From Myxacorys almedinensis A (lineage in GTDB: Bacteria; Cyanobacteriota; Cyanobacteriia; Leptolyngbyales; Leptolyngbyaceae), in contig NZ_WVIE01000008.1 in NCBI RefSeq assembly GCF_010091945.1, positions 62,001 through 126,000 of the forward strand: a stretch of 64,000 bases of DNA, given 5' to 3'. A program made the position numbers and the translations under genes. The notes under the pieces are model-generated. The model worked only from the letters and a program-made list of their open reading frames with translations, had not been told where the DNA came from and did no database searches. Shown piece by piece: positions 24,997-34,146 of this stretch; the stretch's first letter is position 1, and each line of letters begins with the position of its first letter.

Positions 24997-25692
24997 ATGA
25001 AATTATCTGTTGTCATTCCATGCTTCAATGAATTGGGGACAATTGGAGAGGTTGTTAAAGCTGTTAAAGCTTCTCCTATTCCAGATTTGGAACTGATCGT
25101 TGTTGATGATGGCTCAACAGACGGAACTAGAGAACTGTTGCAACGGGCAATTGAGCCACAGGTTGATCGGGTTATCTACCATCCTAACAATCAAGGTAAA
25201 GGGGCAGCCCTACGCAGTGGATTTGCTGCCGCAACTGGAGATGTAGTGATCGTTCAAGATGCTGATTTGGAATACGACCCCCAAGAATTTCCGCTTCTGC
25301 TCAGACCTATTTTAGAGGGCAAAGCCGATGTAGTGTTTGGCTCTCGGTTCATGGGCGGGCAGCCTCATCGTGTTGTCTATTTCTGGCATATGGTGGTCAA
25401 TCGCGGTTTAACAATGCTCTCTAACATGTTGACCAATGTTAATTTGACGGATATGGAAACCTGTTATAAAGCCTTTCGCCGAGATATTATTCAAGCCGTT
25501 AAGATTCAGGAAAATCGGTTTGGTTTTGAACCAGAAATTACAGCGAAAGTTGCCAAAATGGATTGCCGAATTTATGAGGTCGGAATTTCCTACTACGGAC
25601 GAACATATAAAGAAGGGAAGAAAATTGGTTGGAAAGATGGATGTCGAGCTATTTTTTGCATCTTGAAATACAACTTATTTTCGTTTAGATAG
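24997..25692 (+). CDS. Glycosyltransferase family 2 (dolichyl/polyprenyl-phosphate sugar synthase-like)
   Basis: A 231-residue GT2 enzyme: [39 protein letters not shown], the DXD-type [12 protein letters not shown], and GSRFMGG, then [12 protein letters not shown] and [13 protein letters not shown]. The pattern matches DPM1/polyprenyl-phosphate glycosyltransferases that transfer a sugar to a lipid carrier. It lacks C-terminal membrane helices. The following GT-C-like membrane protein is the likely user of the lipid-linked sugar. Confidence 0.92.
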   Translation: MKLSVVIPCFNELGTIGEVVKAVKASPIPDLELIVVDDGSTDGTRELLQRAIEPQVDRVIYHPNNQGKGAALRSGFAAATGDVVIVQDADLEYDPQEFPLLLRPILEGKADVVFGSRFMGGQPHRVVYFWHMVVNRGLTMLSNMLTNVNLTDMETCYKAFRRDIIQAVKIQENRFGFEPEITAKVAKMDCRIYEVGISYYGRTYKEGKKIGWKDGCRAIFCILKYNLFSFR

Positions 25693-25749
25693 GCTTAGAT
25701 TAATCATCAAAATATCAAGAGAGAAGCCAAGACTAATTCAGATCACTTT

Positions 25750-27315
25750 ATGAGTAAATTTGGCGCAAGTTCAGCATTCTACTACTTATTACCTCTCCTT
25801 GTCATCTTCATCTCATTTCGCGCTTTTGCAGGATTCCTCACTCCTGATTTTGATGCGGATCAAGCCATTCATGTATTGATGGCAAATGACTTAAAGCTGC
25901 CAGACGATTTATATTTTTGGGGACAAAGCCGCCTTGGTAGCCTCTTACCAATTGTGAGTCATCTTATCTTAAAAATCGTCTCGATCTCGCCGCTTAAAGC
26001 AGTCTCATATGTTCATTTTCTCTTGCTGCTGACTGGATATTTTTGCTTTGCTAGCCTCCTTTCAAGAGGTCTTTCAAGAGTTATCTTGGCATTGGTTTGG
26101 TTTCTTCCAGCTACTCCGTTCATGAAAGTTGTGGAAGTAGCTCACCCCTACAGCCCACAATTTGCCTTATTTGGAATTGCAGTTATATTTGCACAAAATC
26201 TAATGCAAACTTCAGCAAGAAAATCCTATGAAAGTCGAATATTCATCTTGATTATTATTTCTGCTTTGCTCCTCAGCGTATGGGTTTCCGAACTCTCGAT
26301 CGCGCCAGTTTTGTTAGCCATAATTCTAATATTAGTTCGGTTTTTTAGGAACTATCGCACTGCGAAATTTCGAGCGATCGCACCTCAATCATCTAGCTTA
26401 CGTCAAATAAATCTATTTAAATCAAATCTGCTGTATGCTCTCATTATTCTATTAGCTTGGGTTGCTTTTTTAGCTTATGCAAAGCTAACTGCGTCTCCAG
26501 AGGATATCAAGGTTGGGTTTGCACAAATCAATAACTTAAGTATTATTGTTGAGATTATTCAAGTAGCCTTTACTTCTACACTAAGCGTCCTGTTATTTCA
26601 AGCAAATAATCTATTCTTGAGTTTGCACTCTATTACCAGTTTAATTGCCATAGGCGCGATTATTAAATACATTTTTCACGCTTATTGTCACCAATCCTTT
26701 ACTCTACCTCTTTCGCCACAGTTAAAGTGGGCAATGTTTTTCTTGATGAGTGCATTCCTTACTTTTCTATTAATCCTTGCCTCATATTGGACTTATTATC
26801 AGAGTGTACCCTCTCGATATTTCATCGTTGTTTATCTTTTTGTTTGGATTAGCGCCCTTCTGATTGTTGAGCATTTCCATTGCTTGAGTATAAGCCAAAC
26901 TGTGCTCAAACGAATGAATGCGCTTTTGTTAATTACTGCTCTGCTAGGTAGCTTTAGCCTTCCAGGATATGTATTTTCACTTGAAAAGCCTCTATCAAAA
27001 AGTGCACAACTGCAACCCCTTGAAGCACTTGGGCAAGCAGGATTTATTGGCAACTATTGGGCATCGTATCTTATGTGTATTCCTAACCCTAGTCTACTGA
27101 GTTGTACACCGCATGATCAAGATTATGTTCGCTGCGATCGCTGCGTTACTCAAGTTTTAAATTCCCCTGTTATCTATCTAGTGAAAAACGATTGGCTAAA
27201 CACGTTTCCAGAGGAAATCGAGCAATTTGGTCAACATCTGAGAAAACACGGAGCAGAGAACATTATTGCAGGTTATACAATAGCTCCTTATCAAAAGGTA
27301 TTAAATAAGCAATGA
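25750..27315 (+). CDS. Multi-pass membrane protein, GT-C glycosyltransferase-like
   Basis: A 521-residue protein with roughly ten hydrophobic helices. The first periplasmic loop carries TPDFDADQAIHVLMANDL, with acidic residues placed as in GT-C enzymes (ArnT/PMT type), followed by FWGQSRLGSLLP. The C-terminal ~100 residues form a soluble part. Composition is more A+T-rich than the flanks. Its place behind a polyprenyl-phosphate sugar synthase-like GT2 supports a lipid-linked sugar transferase, but family membership is inferred rather than certain. Confidence 0.65.
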   Translation: MSKFGASSAFYYLLPLLVIFISFRAFAGFLTPDFDADQAIHVLMANDLKLPDDLYFWGQSRLGSLLPIVSHLILKIVSISPLKAVSYVHFLLLLTGYFCFASLLSRGLSRVILALVWFLPATPFMKVVEVAHPYSPQFALFGIAVIFAQNLMQTSARKSYESRIFILIIISALLLSVWVSELSIAPVLLAIILILVRFFRNYRTAKFRAIAPQSSSLRQINLFKSNLLYALIILLAWVAFLAYAKLTASPEDIKVGFAQINNLSIIVEIIQVAFTSTLSVLLFQANNLFLSLHSITSLIAIGAIIKYIFHAYCHQSFTLPLSPQLKWAMFFLMSAFLTFLLILASYWTYYQSVPSRYFIVVYLFVWISALLIVEHFHCLSISQTVLKRMNALLLITALLGSFSLPGYVFSLEKPLSKSAQLQPLEALGQAGFIGNYWASYLMCIPNPSLLSCTPHDQDYVRCDRCVTQVLNSPVIYLVKNDWLNTFPEEIEQFGQHLRKHGAENIIAGYTIAPYQKVLNKQ

Positions 27316-27367
27316 AGATTTAGAGCAAGTCAACGTTTTGAAATGTTAATGAGATGCGACAGTTGGG

Positions 27368-28394
27368 CTAAGCAGACCGTTGCCAACGATCGAGAATATC
27401 TTTAAACAAGACTTCCTCAATCCAGGTTTTCACAACAACCGCAAGTGGAATTGCCATCAGCAGCCCTAATGCACCAAAGAGCGTCGTGAAAAAGATTTGT
27501 GAAGCTAAAGTGATAGCAGGTAACAACGCAACTTGATTTGCCATCACAGTTGGCGTAAGCCAGTAGCTCTCTATATTCTGAATGATAATATACAGCACTA
27601 AGACAGCCAACGCTTTCCAAGGAGCATCAAGAAACGCGATCGTAATTGGCAACACTGCACTTAAAGTAGGTCCAACATTTGGAATAAAATTTAATAGCCC
27701 TGCTAGCACCGCATGGGCTAGCGCTAGAGGCACCTGCAAGAGCCACAACCCAACGCCGCTTAAAACCCCAATAAAGACCATCTCGATCAAGGCTCCAACT
27801 GTCCAGTGCCCTAGACCTACGGCACAACAAGTAAGAACTTCATCAATTCGTGATCGATAAAAGGCAAAAGAACCGTATAAAAGCCTGACGATAGGCTTGA
27901 GGGTTAATCAGCAACATCAATGCCAATATTAGAACCAATGCTAACTCTAATGCTGCGTTCACAGACGTTGTAAACAGAGCAACGCCTTGTCCTAAGAGAT
28001 TGGTCGCAAATGGCTGGATCTGTCTTAGCAATCCATTCGCGTCAGGAATGTTGGGAAAGTAGGGATCAAGCACTCGATTTTCTAGCCAGTTGATCGCCTG
28101 TTCAATCTGCTCTAGCCCTGTAGGAAATAGCGCAATAAGATGGCTAAACTGATCTAGAAAAGGTGGAATGATTAACCAGGATATACCAACGAGGGCAAGG
28201 ATAAGCGAGAAAAGAGTAAGGAGAACTGCCCAACCTCGCTTGAGTCCAAGGCGTTGCAGTTGCTGCACCAGCAAGTTGAGGGCAGTTGCTAACACAATCG
28301 CTGTGAACAGGAGCAACAGAAGTCGGCAAATTTGCCAAATAATGTACAGTGAGGCAATTACAGCAATCAGTCCTAACCATTGCCCAAACTTCAT
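27368..28394 (-). pseudogene. AI-2E family transporter/permease gene, frameshifted
   Basis: The N-terminal frame (28394 to 27843) starts MKFGQWLGLIAVIASLYIIWQ and runs to INPQAYRQAFIRFF, then goes out of frame. The continuation, AFYRSRIDEVLTCCAVGLGHWTVGALIEMVF, appears one frame over and runs through LAHAVLAGLLNFIPNVGPTLSAVLPI to the end at 27368. Together they give the ~340 residues and eight helices of a normal AI-2E/PerM-type exporter. The break lies in a T4 run (minus strand, near 27867) and is fixed by removing one T. A sequencing slip or recent mutation are both possible. Confidence 0.85.
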
Positions 28395-28777
28395 AGCATT
28401 TTTCCTCGTGTTGGTAGTGCGATCGCGTTGCTATGCCAGAATCTGCGATCGCATTACTGATACGACAAGCAAAACAGGAAATGTAACTGACCGAAGAGAG
28501 ATTCTGCTCCGTATCAAAGCAGTAACCTGAGTTGTCACATTTCTGTCACTTTCTCAAACAATATTGAAATCAAGTCAAGCTACCCCCAATTTTGACTGGC
28601 TAACCTGAAAAACTATTCAATAATATGAGCTTTCTCAACTGTCTCCTCCTAGCGAGGGAAGTAAAAGCTGACTTTAGCTTCTAATCATAGGAAAACTTTA
28701 CGTTCAACTTGCCACACGTTGAAGTGACGTACAGATGTTAACTGGTGCCGTCTACGCAAATTTTTAGAGGTTAGAGT
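28395..28777 (+). promoter_or_regulatory. Gene-free upstream region of the rhodopsin gene
   Basis: 383 bp between divergent genes. A weak sigma-70-type pair is present: TTGACT at 28592-28597 and TATTCA at 28614-28619, 16 bp apart. A short inverted repeat TTCAAC/GTTGAA lies about 60 bp before the rhodopsin start. No ORF is supported. Confidence 0.3.
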
Positions 28778-29599
28778 ATGGATTGGCAATCTATCTTCCA
28801 TTGGCTTTACATTGCTGGTATGTCGATTGGAGCGATCTATTTTGCAATTCTAGGTCGCAATCCTCGTGGTCTTCCCAAGCTTGAATATTTCGTTGCTACA
28901 TTCATCCCAATTTGGTCAGGCTTAATGTATTTGTTAATGGTTCTTCCGACCAGTGGGAACGGCTTAGAACAAGGCAAAATTGAGGTTGCAGGGCAGATTA
29001 CTCATTTCGCTCGCTATGGCGATTGGCTCATAACAACACCGCTATTGCTGCTTGCCCTCTCTTGGACAGCCATGTATCATCAATCTGATAAAGACTGGAC
29101 ATTGACCTTCTCGTTGATGGCAACTCAGGTAGTTGTTGTTATCTCTGGCTTAATTGCAGACCTATCTGATGTCCCGTGGGTTAGGTATTTGTGGTACACG
29201 ATTGGGTGTGTTGCTTTCCTTGTCGTCATGTGGGGTATCTGGGTACCATTGCGAGCAAAAACTAGGGGCAATGCGGAACTATCGAGCTTCTACAAAGGGC
29301 TAACCACGTTTTTTACCATCACCTGGGTTTGCTATCCAATTATTTGGATTTTAGGTCCATCAGGAATTCGTTTATTTGATCAAAACGTTGATACCTTTTT
29401 GTTTTGCTTGGTGCCGTTCTTCTCAAAAGTTGTCTTTAGTTTCCTTGACCTAAACGGATTACGCAGTTTGGGACATCGTGAAGAGCAGAGCGGAGAAGAA
29501 CGGTTTGTTAGCAGCACACTGCGAATCATGAATGCGATTTCGTCTCGGCAACCTCGGCGATCTCGTAGACGAGCACGCGTCTTTCCTGAAAGCTTTTGA
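28778..29599 (+). CDS. Microbial rhodopsin, Anabaena sensory rhodopsin (ASR)-like
   Basis: A 273-residue seven-helix retinal protein closely resembling ASR (RNPRGLPKLEYFVATFIPIWSGL; SGLIADLSDVPWVRYLWY; GIWVPLRAKTR). Retinal lysine K217 lies in LVPFFSKVVFSFLDLNGLR, with P213 where proton pumps have Asp, as in ASR. Helix C reads ARYGDWLITTPLLLLALSW: counterion D82, T86, and A93 at the proton-donor site (ASR has Ser). The leucine at the proteorhodopsin tuning site predicts green absorption. A ~7-residue B-C loop insertion and an Arg-rich tail (RRSRRRARVF) are unusual. No transducer gene like asrT follows. A photosensory rather than pumping role is likely. Confidence 0.93.
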   Translation: MDWQSIFHWLYIAGMSIGAIYFAILGRNPRGLPKLEYFVATFIPIWSGLMYLLMVLPTSGNGLEQGKIEVAGQITHFARYGDWLITTPLLLLALSWTAMYHQSDKDWTLTFSLMATQVVVVISGLIADLSDVPWVRYLWYTIGCVAFLVVMWGIWVPLRAKTRGNAELSSFYKGLTTFFTITWVCYPIIWILGPSGIRLFDQNVDTFLFCLVPFFSKVVFSFLDLNGLRSLGHREEQSGEERFVSSTLRIMNAISSRQPRRSRRRARVFPESF

Positions 29600-29703
29600 T
29601 GATGAAGCGATCGCACCTGTCGGATGATCTGTTGCACTTGCTAAGCAAAACATACTTCTTTAAAGAGTCCATTGCGTTTGGTGTAGCAACGTTGATTGCA
29701 TAG
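29599..29703 (+). CDS. Possible 34-residue peptide overlapping the rhodopsin stop
   Basis: An ORF starting ATGATGAAG overlaps the rhodopsin TGA by one base (TGATG), the arrangement of translational coupling, and reads MMKRSHLSDDLLHLLSK and on to a hydrophobic end before TAG at 29701. No homology is recognised and it may be chance. The remaining spacer to 29737 is empty. Confidence 0.2.
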   Translation: MMKRSHLSDDLLHLLSKTYFFKESIAFGVATLIA

Positions 29704-29737
29704 ATTAACAGCTAAGGATTGAGGTTAGAAAGCGACC

Positions 29738-30718
29738 ATGGTCAAGGTTGGTTATCATGCTTCTCATGAACAGTTTAAGCCCAGTGCCTTACTGAAATAT
29801 GCCCAACTTGCTGAACAAGCAGGGTTCAGCCGCATCTCGTGTTCAGATCATTTTCATCCGTGGAGTGAGCGACAAGGCGAAAGCGGTTTTGCCTGGGCGT
29901 GGCTTGGTGCGGCATTGCAAGCAACTTCATTGCCGTTTGGAGTTGTTTGTGCGCCGGGTCAACGCTATCATCCGGCGATCGTTGCTCAAGCCGCCGCTAC
30001 CCTTGCAGAACTGTTTCCAGAGCGGTTTTGGATTGCAATCGGTAGTGGGCAAGCTTTGAATGAGCTAATTACCGGCGATCGCTGGTTACCGAAAGAACAA
30101 CGCAATGCACGGCTAAAAGAATGTGCTGATGTAATGCGATCGCTGTGGGCAGGCGAGACCATAACCCATGATGGATTTGTTCGGATAGAGGAAGCTAAAC
30201 TTTACACCCGCCCAATTGTGCTTCCTCAAATGATGGGAGCCGCCATTACGCCCCAAACTGCAAAGTGGGTCGGCAGTTGGGCAGATGGTTTGATCACTAT
30301 ATCTCAGCCACTGTCCCAGTTAAAGGCAGTGGTGGAGTCCTTTCGGCAAGGAGGCGGAGATGGTAAACCGATGTACCTCAAGGTTCAACTGTCGTATGCC
30401 TCAAGTGATGCGATCGCCCGTGAGCTTGCCTACGATCAATGGCGCACTAATATTTTCCAAAGCTCAGTGTTGACAGATCTGCGTAGCCCTCAGCAGTTTG
30501 ACCTAATGGCAGAATTGGTTGAGCCGCATGATATGGATACCCATGTGAACATTTCATCTGAGCCTGAACAACATGTGGAATGGCTTCAGCACTATATTGA
30601 GCTAGGATTTGATGAACTTTATTTACATAATGTGAATCGAGAGCAACAACGATTTATTGAAGTGTTTGGTGAACAAGTGCTATCAAAAGTTACAAATCGT
30701 GACCCTGCCTTTCAGTAA
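29738..30718 (+). CDS. LLM class flavin-dependent oxidoreductase (TIGR03885-type)
   Basis: A 326-residue luciferase-like TIM-barrel oxidoreductase: VKVGYHASHEQFKPSALLKYAQLAEQAGF, SCSDHFHPW, YHPAIVAQAAATLAELFPERFWIAIGSGQALNE and PQMMGAAITPQTAKWVGSWADGLIT. These fit the FMN/F420-type LLM subfamily TIGR03885. The substrate is unknown. It follows the rhodopsin by 138 bp on the same strand, which hints at, but does not show, joint expression. Confidence 0.9.
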   Translation: MVKVGYHASHEQFKPSALLKYAQLAEQAGFSRISCSDHFHPWSERQGESGFAWAWLGAALQATSLPFGVVCAPGQRYHPAIVAQAAATLAELFPERFWIAIGSGQALNELITGDRWLPKEQRNARLKECADVMRSLWAGETITHDGFVRIEEAKLYTRPIVLPQMMGAAITPQTAKWVGSWADGLITISQPLSQLKAVVESFRQGGGDGKPMYLKVQLSYASSDAIARELAYDQWRTNIFQSSVLTDLRSPQQFDLMAELVEPHDMDTHVNISSEPEQHVEWLQHYIELGFDELYLHNVNREQQRFIEVFGEQVLSKVTNRDPAFQ

Positions 30719-31049
30719 AGTTCAGAGCGCTGAGGCTTTTAGCCCTAGCAGGCTGTGGCATCAGGTTTCTCCTGGGCTTGCAATTTCAAACTGCCGTTCT
30801 GCTCTGTATCATTTTCTCGTCACTTTTGAATGTTACGTTAGAGATAAGACGGTTTGAATGCATGATCGATCGTAAGTGATGCAGGTCTTGCTGAAATAGT
30901 CAAATAGCTTTTTTAACACCTAACTAGAATAAGAAGTACACCATTTGATAGACGTAGAGAATAAAAATGCTATTCAGAATAGCCCTAGCAATAGACACGA
31001 TTGAGCTTACTAAATCTTGTTCGATGGACATTACATTAGTGGAGGAACT
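30719..31049. other. Gene-free stretch
   Basis: 331 bp between the LLM oxidoreductase and the small lipoprotein. I see no supported ORF, hairpin with T-run or repeat. GGAGGA just before 31050 is the ribosome-binding site of the next gene. Confidence 0.5.
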
Positions 31050-31253
31050 ATGAATAGAATTTTGATTGCACTGGCTCCAGTATTGGGGATATCAATTCTG
31101 TTGGGCGCTTGTGAGCCAACTGGAACGGGTGGAACGGGTGGAACCACAACGACTACTCCAACCGTTAGTCCTACAATCACCCCGACTACTCCAATTGATC
31201 CAACTGTTAGCCCAACTGTTGACCCGACTGTTAGCCCAACAACTTCACCATAA
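31050..31253 (+). CDS. Small Thr/Pro-rich lipoprotein
   Basis: A 67-residue protein from ATG 31050, which has GGAGGA 4 bp upstream. The first 21 residues are a lipoprotein signal (MNRILIALAPVLGISILLGAC). The mature part is low complexity: GTGGTGGTTTTT, then repeated PTVSPT/PTIDPT units built from Thr, Pro, Ser, Val. It probably sits as an extended, possibly modified, surface-tethered peptide. No function is known. Confidence 0.75.
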   Translation: MNRILIALAPVLGISILLGACEPTGTGGTGGTTTTTPTVSPTITPTTPIDPTVSPTVDPTVSPTTSP

Positions 31254-31463
31254 AATATCCCTCGTTTTATTTAACCCATCGCGATCGCAGGTCTAAATTT
31301 ATGTTGCCCAACTCACGAACAACATAGATTTTCTGTTGTAGAACAGACACCCCCTGCGATCGCTAGCTATCTCGATTTGCTTTTTTGAATGCTTTAACAA
31401 AGTTTGTCTAAACCGTTTGCCTAAATCAATGTATTAATCTTAGAAATATCAAAGGAGTAGACC

Positions 31464-33608
31464 ATGCGAATTAGCGTTGGTCCACCTATTCTTACAATCA
31501 ATCACGGCAGCACCTTTATGGTGAGTGATTTGGCAGGGCAAATTCATTCTGAAGGATATCTTGGCATCTTTTCGGACGATACTCGGTTTCTCAGCCACTA
31601 TGCATCTTATATTGATGGGCATGAGTGGCTCCGGATTAGCTCAGCAACGACAACCTACTATGGGGCGCGAGTTTATCTTGCAAATCCAACGTTCACATCA
31701 AAAAATGGCGAAATTCTGTCAGGAGAGCTATCTCTAACGATCAGCCGCGTTGTAGAATCTGGAATTCACGAGGAATTAGAACTCACAAATCATAGACTTG
31801 AGCCAGTGAGCTTTAGCCTTGAAATTGTTCAGCGATCAGACTTTGCAGATGTTTTCGAGGTTGAGTCGCAGCAGTTTGTAAGACGGGGACGAATTGAAAC
31901 CGTATGGAATAGCGACAAGCGGGAATTGTCAACCACGTATCAAAATGAAGATTTTTATCGTTGCTTAATCTATCGTGTTCGCCGTTGCAGTTCACCGGTG
32001 CATTATGCAAACGGGCGCATCACCTTTGAAATTACGCTACAGCCAGGTGAGGTCTGGAAAGCTTGCTGCAACTATGTTTTGTCAGACAATGAGCATGTGC
32101 GGGATGTTCTTGACTATAGCTATCAATCTGCGGTTGACCCCAGCCAAATCAACACTGAAATTGAACAACTCCATGCTGATTGGTGCGGCTCTGTTACCGC
32201 TATTGATTCATCAGACGAAACTTTGAATCGGCTGTACCAACAATCGGTTGAGGATTTAGGGGCACTGCGGTTGTTTGACTATGATTATGGATCTGATATC
32301 TGGATTGCTGCCGCAGGTGTACCAAAATATGTCACGCTGTTTGGGCGGGATAGCCTAATTACTGGTTTGCAAACGATGATGGTGCATTCGAGGTTTGCAG
32401 TAGGGGCACTCAAAAAACTTGCAGAGTTGCAAGCAACGGAACTTGACGATTGGCGCGATGCAGAACCCGGTAAGATTTTGCACGAAGTGCGGCAGGGGGA
32501 GTTAGCAAAACTTCAACAGATTCCTCACACTCCCTACTATGGAACAGCAGATGCAACGCCATTGTTTTTGATTACGCTACACGAAACATGGAAGTGGTCG
32601 GGAGATGATTTGCTATTGAACGACCATCGCGATGTGATATTGGGGTGTTTAGAGTGGATCGATCGCTACGGTGATCTAGATGGCGACGGCTTTCAAGAAT
32701 ATAAAGTTCGATCGCCGAAGGGCATTGAGAATCAGGGATGGAAGGATTCGGGAGATGCGATCGTAAATGCCGATGGAACCCAAGTTGACGCGCCCAAAGC
32801 CTTGTGCGAACTGCAAGGCTATGCCTTTGATGCCCAGATGCGAATGGCAGAAGTATTTGAGTATTTGGGAGAGTGCGATCGCGCTAACAATCTTAGAACC
32901 AAAGCAACCCATCTCCAACAGCAATTTGAGGACACCTTCTGGTGCGAGGATTTGGGATTCTATGCCTTTACGCTCGATCCCGAAAAGCGCCCCGTTAAGA
33001 CTATTTCCTCAAATGTAGGGCATTGTTTGTGGAGCGGGATTATCCGACCTGATCGCGCTGCACGGGTAGTAGAGCGCCTTTTACAACCCGATATGTGGAG
33101 CGGATGGGGCATCCGGACGCTTTCTACCCAAAACCCGGCTTACAACCCGTTTTCCTATCACCGGGGCACCATCTGGCCTCATGACAACGGCATCATCGCG
33201 ATGGGCTTTAGACGGTATGGCTTTGCAGAGCAAGTGGCTCAAGTTGCACAGGGCATCTTTGATACCGCAAATTATTTTGCGAGCTATCGGCTGCCTGAGC
33301 TATATGCAGGAATTCCACGGGAACCGGGCACGTTTCCTGCACCATATTTAGAGGCAAACGTTCCGCAGGCGTGGGCGGCTGCCTCGGTATTTCATTTGCT
33401 GCAAGCCATGCTCGGACTACAAGCAGATGCCCCTCACCGTCACTTGTATGTTGACCCTCACTTACCCAACTGGTTGTCGGCGATCAAGCTTGAGCGTGTT
33501 GAAGTTGGTGAGGCGCGCGTTGATTTGAAGTTTTGGCGCGAGGGCACGCAGACTCGTTGGGATGCCACGGTGACATCAGGAACGTTGGAAATTAAATCCC
33601 ACCCTTGA
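31464..33608 (+). CDS. Amylo-alpha-1,6-glucosidase / glycogen debranching-type enzyme
   Basis: A 714-residue protein. Residues ~10-200 match the GDE N-terminal 'bis' domain (FMVSDLAGQIHSEGYLGIFSDDTRFLSHY). The rest is an (alpha/alpha)6 glucosidase barrel with IAAAGVPKYVTLFGRDSLITGLQ, HEVRQGELA, YYGTADATPLFLI, YHRGTIWPHDNGIIAMG and the catalytic-type acidic residues in these segments. The likely role is hydrolysis of alpha-1,6 branches or related alpha-glucans. AAAGGAG precedes the start. It is monocistronic. Confidence 0.92.
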   Translation: MRISVGPPILTINHGSTFMVSDLAGQIHSEGYLGIFSDDTRFLSHYASYIDGHEWLRISSATTTYYGARVYLANPTFTSKNGEILSGELSLTISRVVESGIHEELELTNHRLEPVSFSLEIVQRSDFADVFEVESQQFVRRGRIETVWNSDKRELSTTYQNEDFYRCLIYRVRRCSSPVHYANGRITFEITLQPGEVWKACCNYVLSDNEHVRDVLDYSYQSAVDPSQINTEIEQLHADWCGSVTAIDSSDETLNRLYQQSVEDLGALRLFDYDYGSDIWIAAAGVPKYVTLFGRDSLITGLQTMMVHSRFAVGALKKLAELQATELDDWRDAEPGKILHEVRQGELAKLQQIPHTPYYGTADATPLFLITLHETWKWSGDDLLLNDHRDVILGCLEWIDRYGDLDGDGFQEYKVRSPKGIENQGWKDSGDAIVNADGTQVDAPKALCELQGYAFDAQMRMAEVFEYLGECDRANNLRTKATHLQQQFEDTFWCEDLGFYAFTLDPEKRPVKTISSNVGHCLWSGIIRPDRAARVVERLLQPDMWSGWGIRTLSTQNPAYNPFSYHRGTIWPHDNGIIAMGFRRYGFAEQVAQVAQGIFDTANYFASYRLPELYAGIPREPGTFPAPYLEANVPQAWAAASVFHLLQAMLGLQADAPHRHLYVDPHLPNWLSAIKLERVEVGEARVDLKFWREGTQTRWDATVTSGTLEIKSHP

Positions 33609-33767
33609 GCCTCTTTCATTTATGCCCTGCGATCGCGGGTCAAGTTTCGATCGCGCACATACTTTACGGCTTGCTGGGCAAGCAGACAATCGCAACTAAA
33701 CGGCGCTCCAGCGACCGACGTAAGGTTCATAAGCATCCCCTGCCGCCCACTCAGATTTCTGGTCTGA

Positions 33768-34032
33768 TTCGTTGTAGGGTTAGTTCCTGACCAATGCCAG
33801 TCTGGGCAAACCAATCGCTTAGGGGCGATTACCCGCTGAGGGTCAAGGTTATTGCCAGGAGCATTGGTTGAGGTGGCATGGATGCTGCTGCGCTTCAACC
33901 CTTGGGCACAACGAACCTTTAAGCGTATTTGTGAGGGGCAGAAAACATGGAAGAAAACAGCTATTGTGGCAGTCGCTCGCAAATTATTAGTGCGTTGTTG
34001 GACGATGTTGAGACACCATCAAGCCTGGACTC
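33768..34032 (+). pseudogene. IS110-family transposase C-terminal remnant
   Basis: In one frame the stretch reads FVVGLVPDQCQSGQTNRLGAITR, a stop, then GALVEVAWMLLRFNPWAQRTF and KTAIVAVARKLLVRCWTML. This is the Transposase_20 (IS116/IS110/IS902) C-terminal domain. It lacks the N-terminal DEDD domain, has in-frame stops and no matching termini, so it is a dead fragment. The flanking gene-free sequence (33609-33767) holds nothing further. Confidence 0.65.
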
Positions 34033-34092
34033 CTGATGATCATGTTCTAATCTGGGTGGTGGTTACTATATCTACCGTTGAATTTATGCCTC

Positions 34093-34120
34093 AAAAAAGG
34101 GCTGGACGTTCGCCCAACCC
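34093..34120 (-). terminator. Intrinsic terminator of petC-petA
   Basis: On the minus strand GGGTTGGGC and GTCCAGCCC form a 9-bp stem (two G-T pairs) with loop GAAC, followed by six T. It starts 27 bp after the petA stop. Confidence 0.8.
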
Positions 34121-34146
34121 TAATTTACAAAGAAGATTTGACAAAT

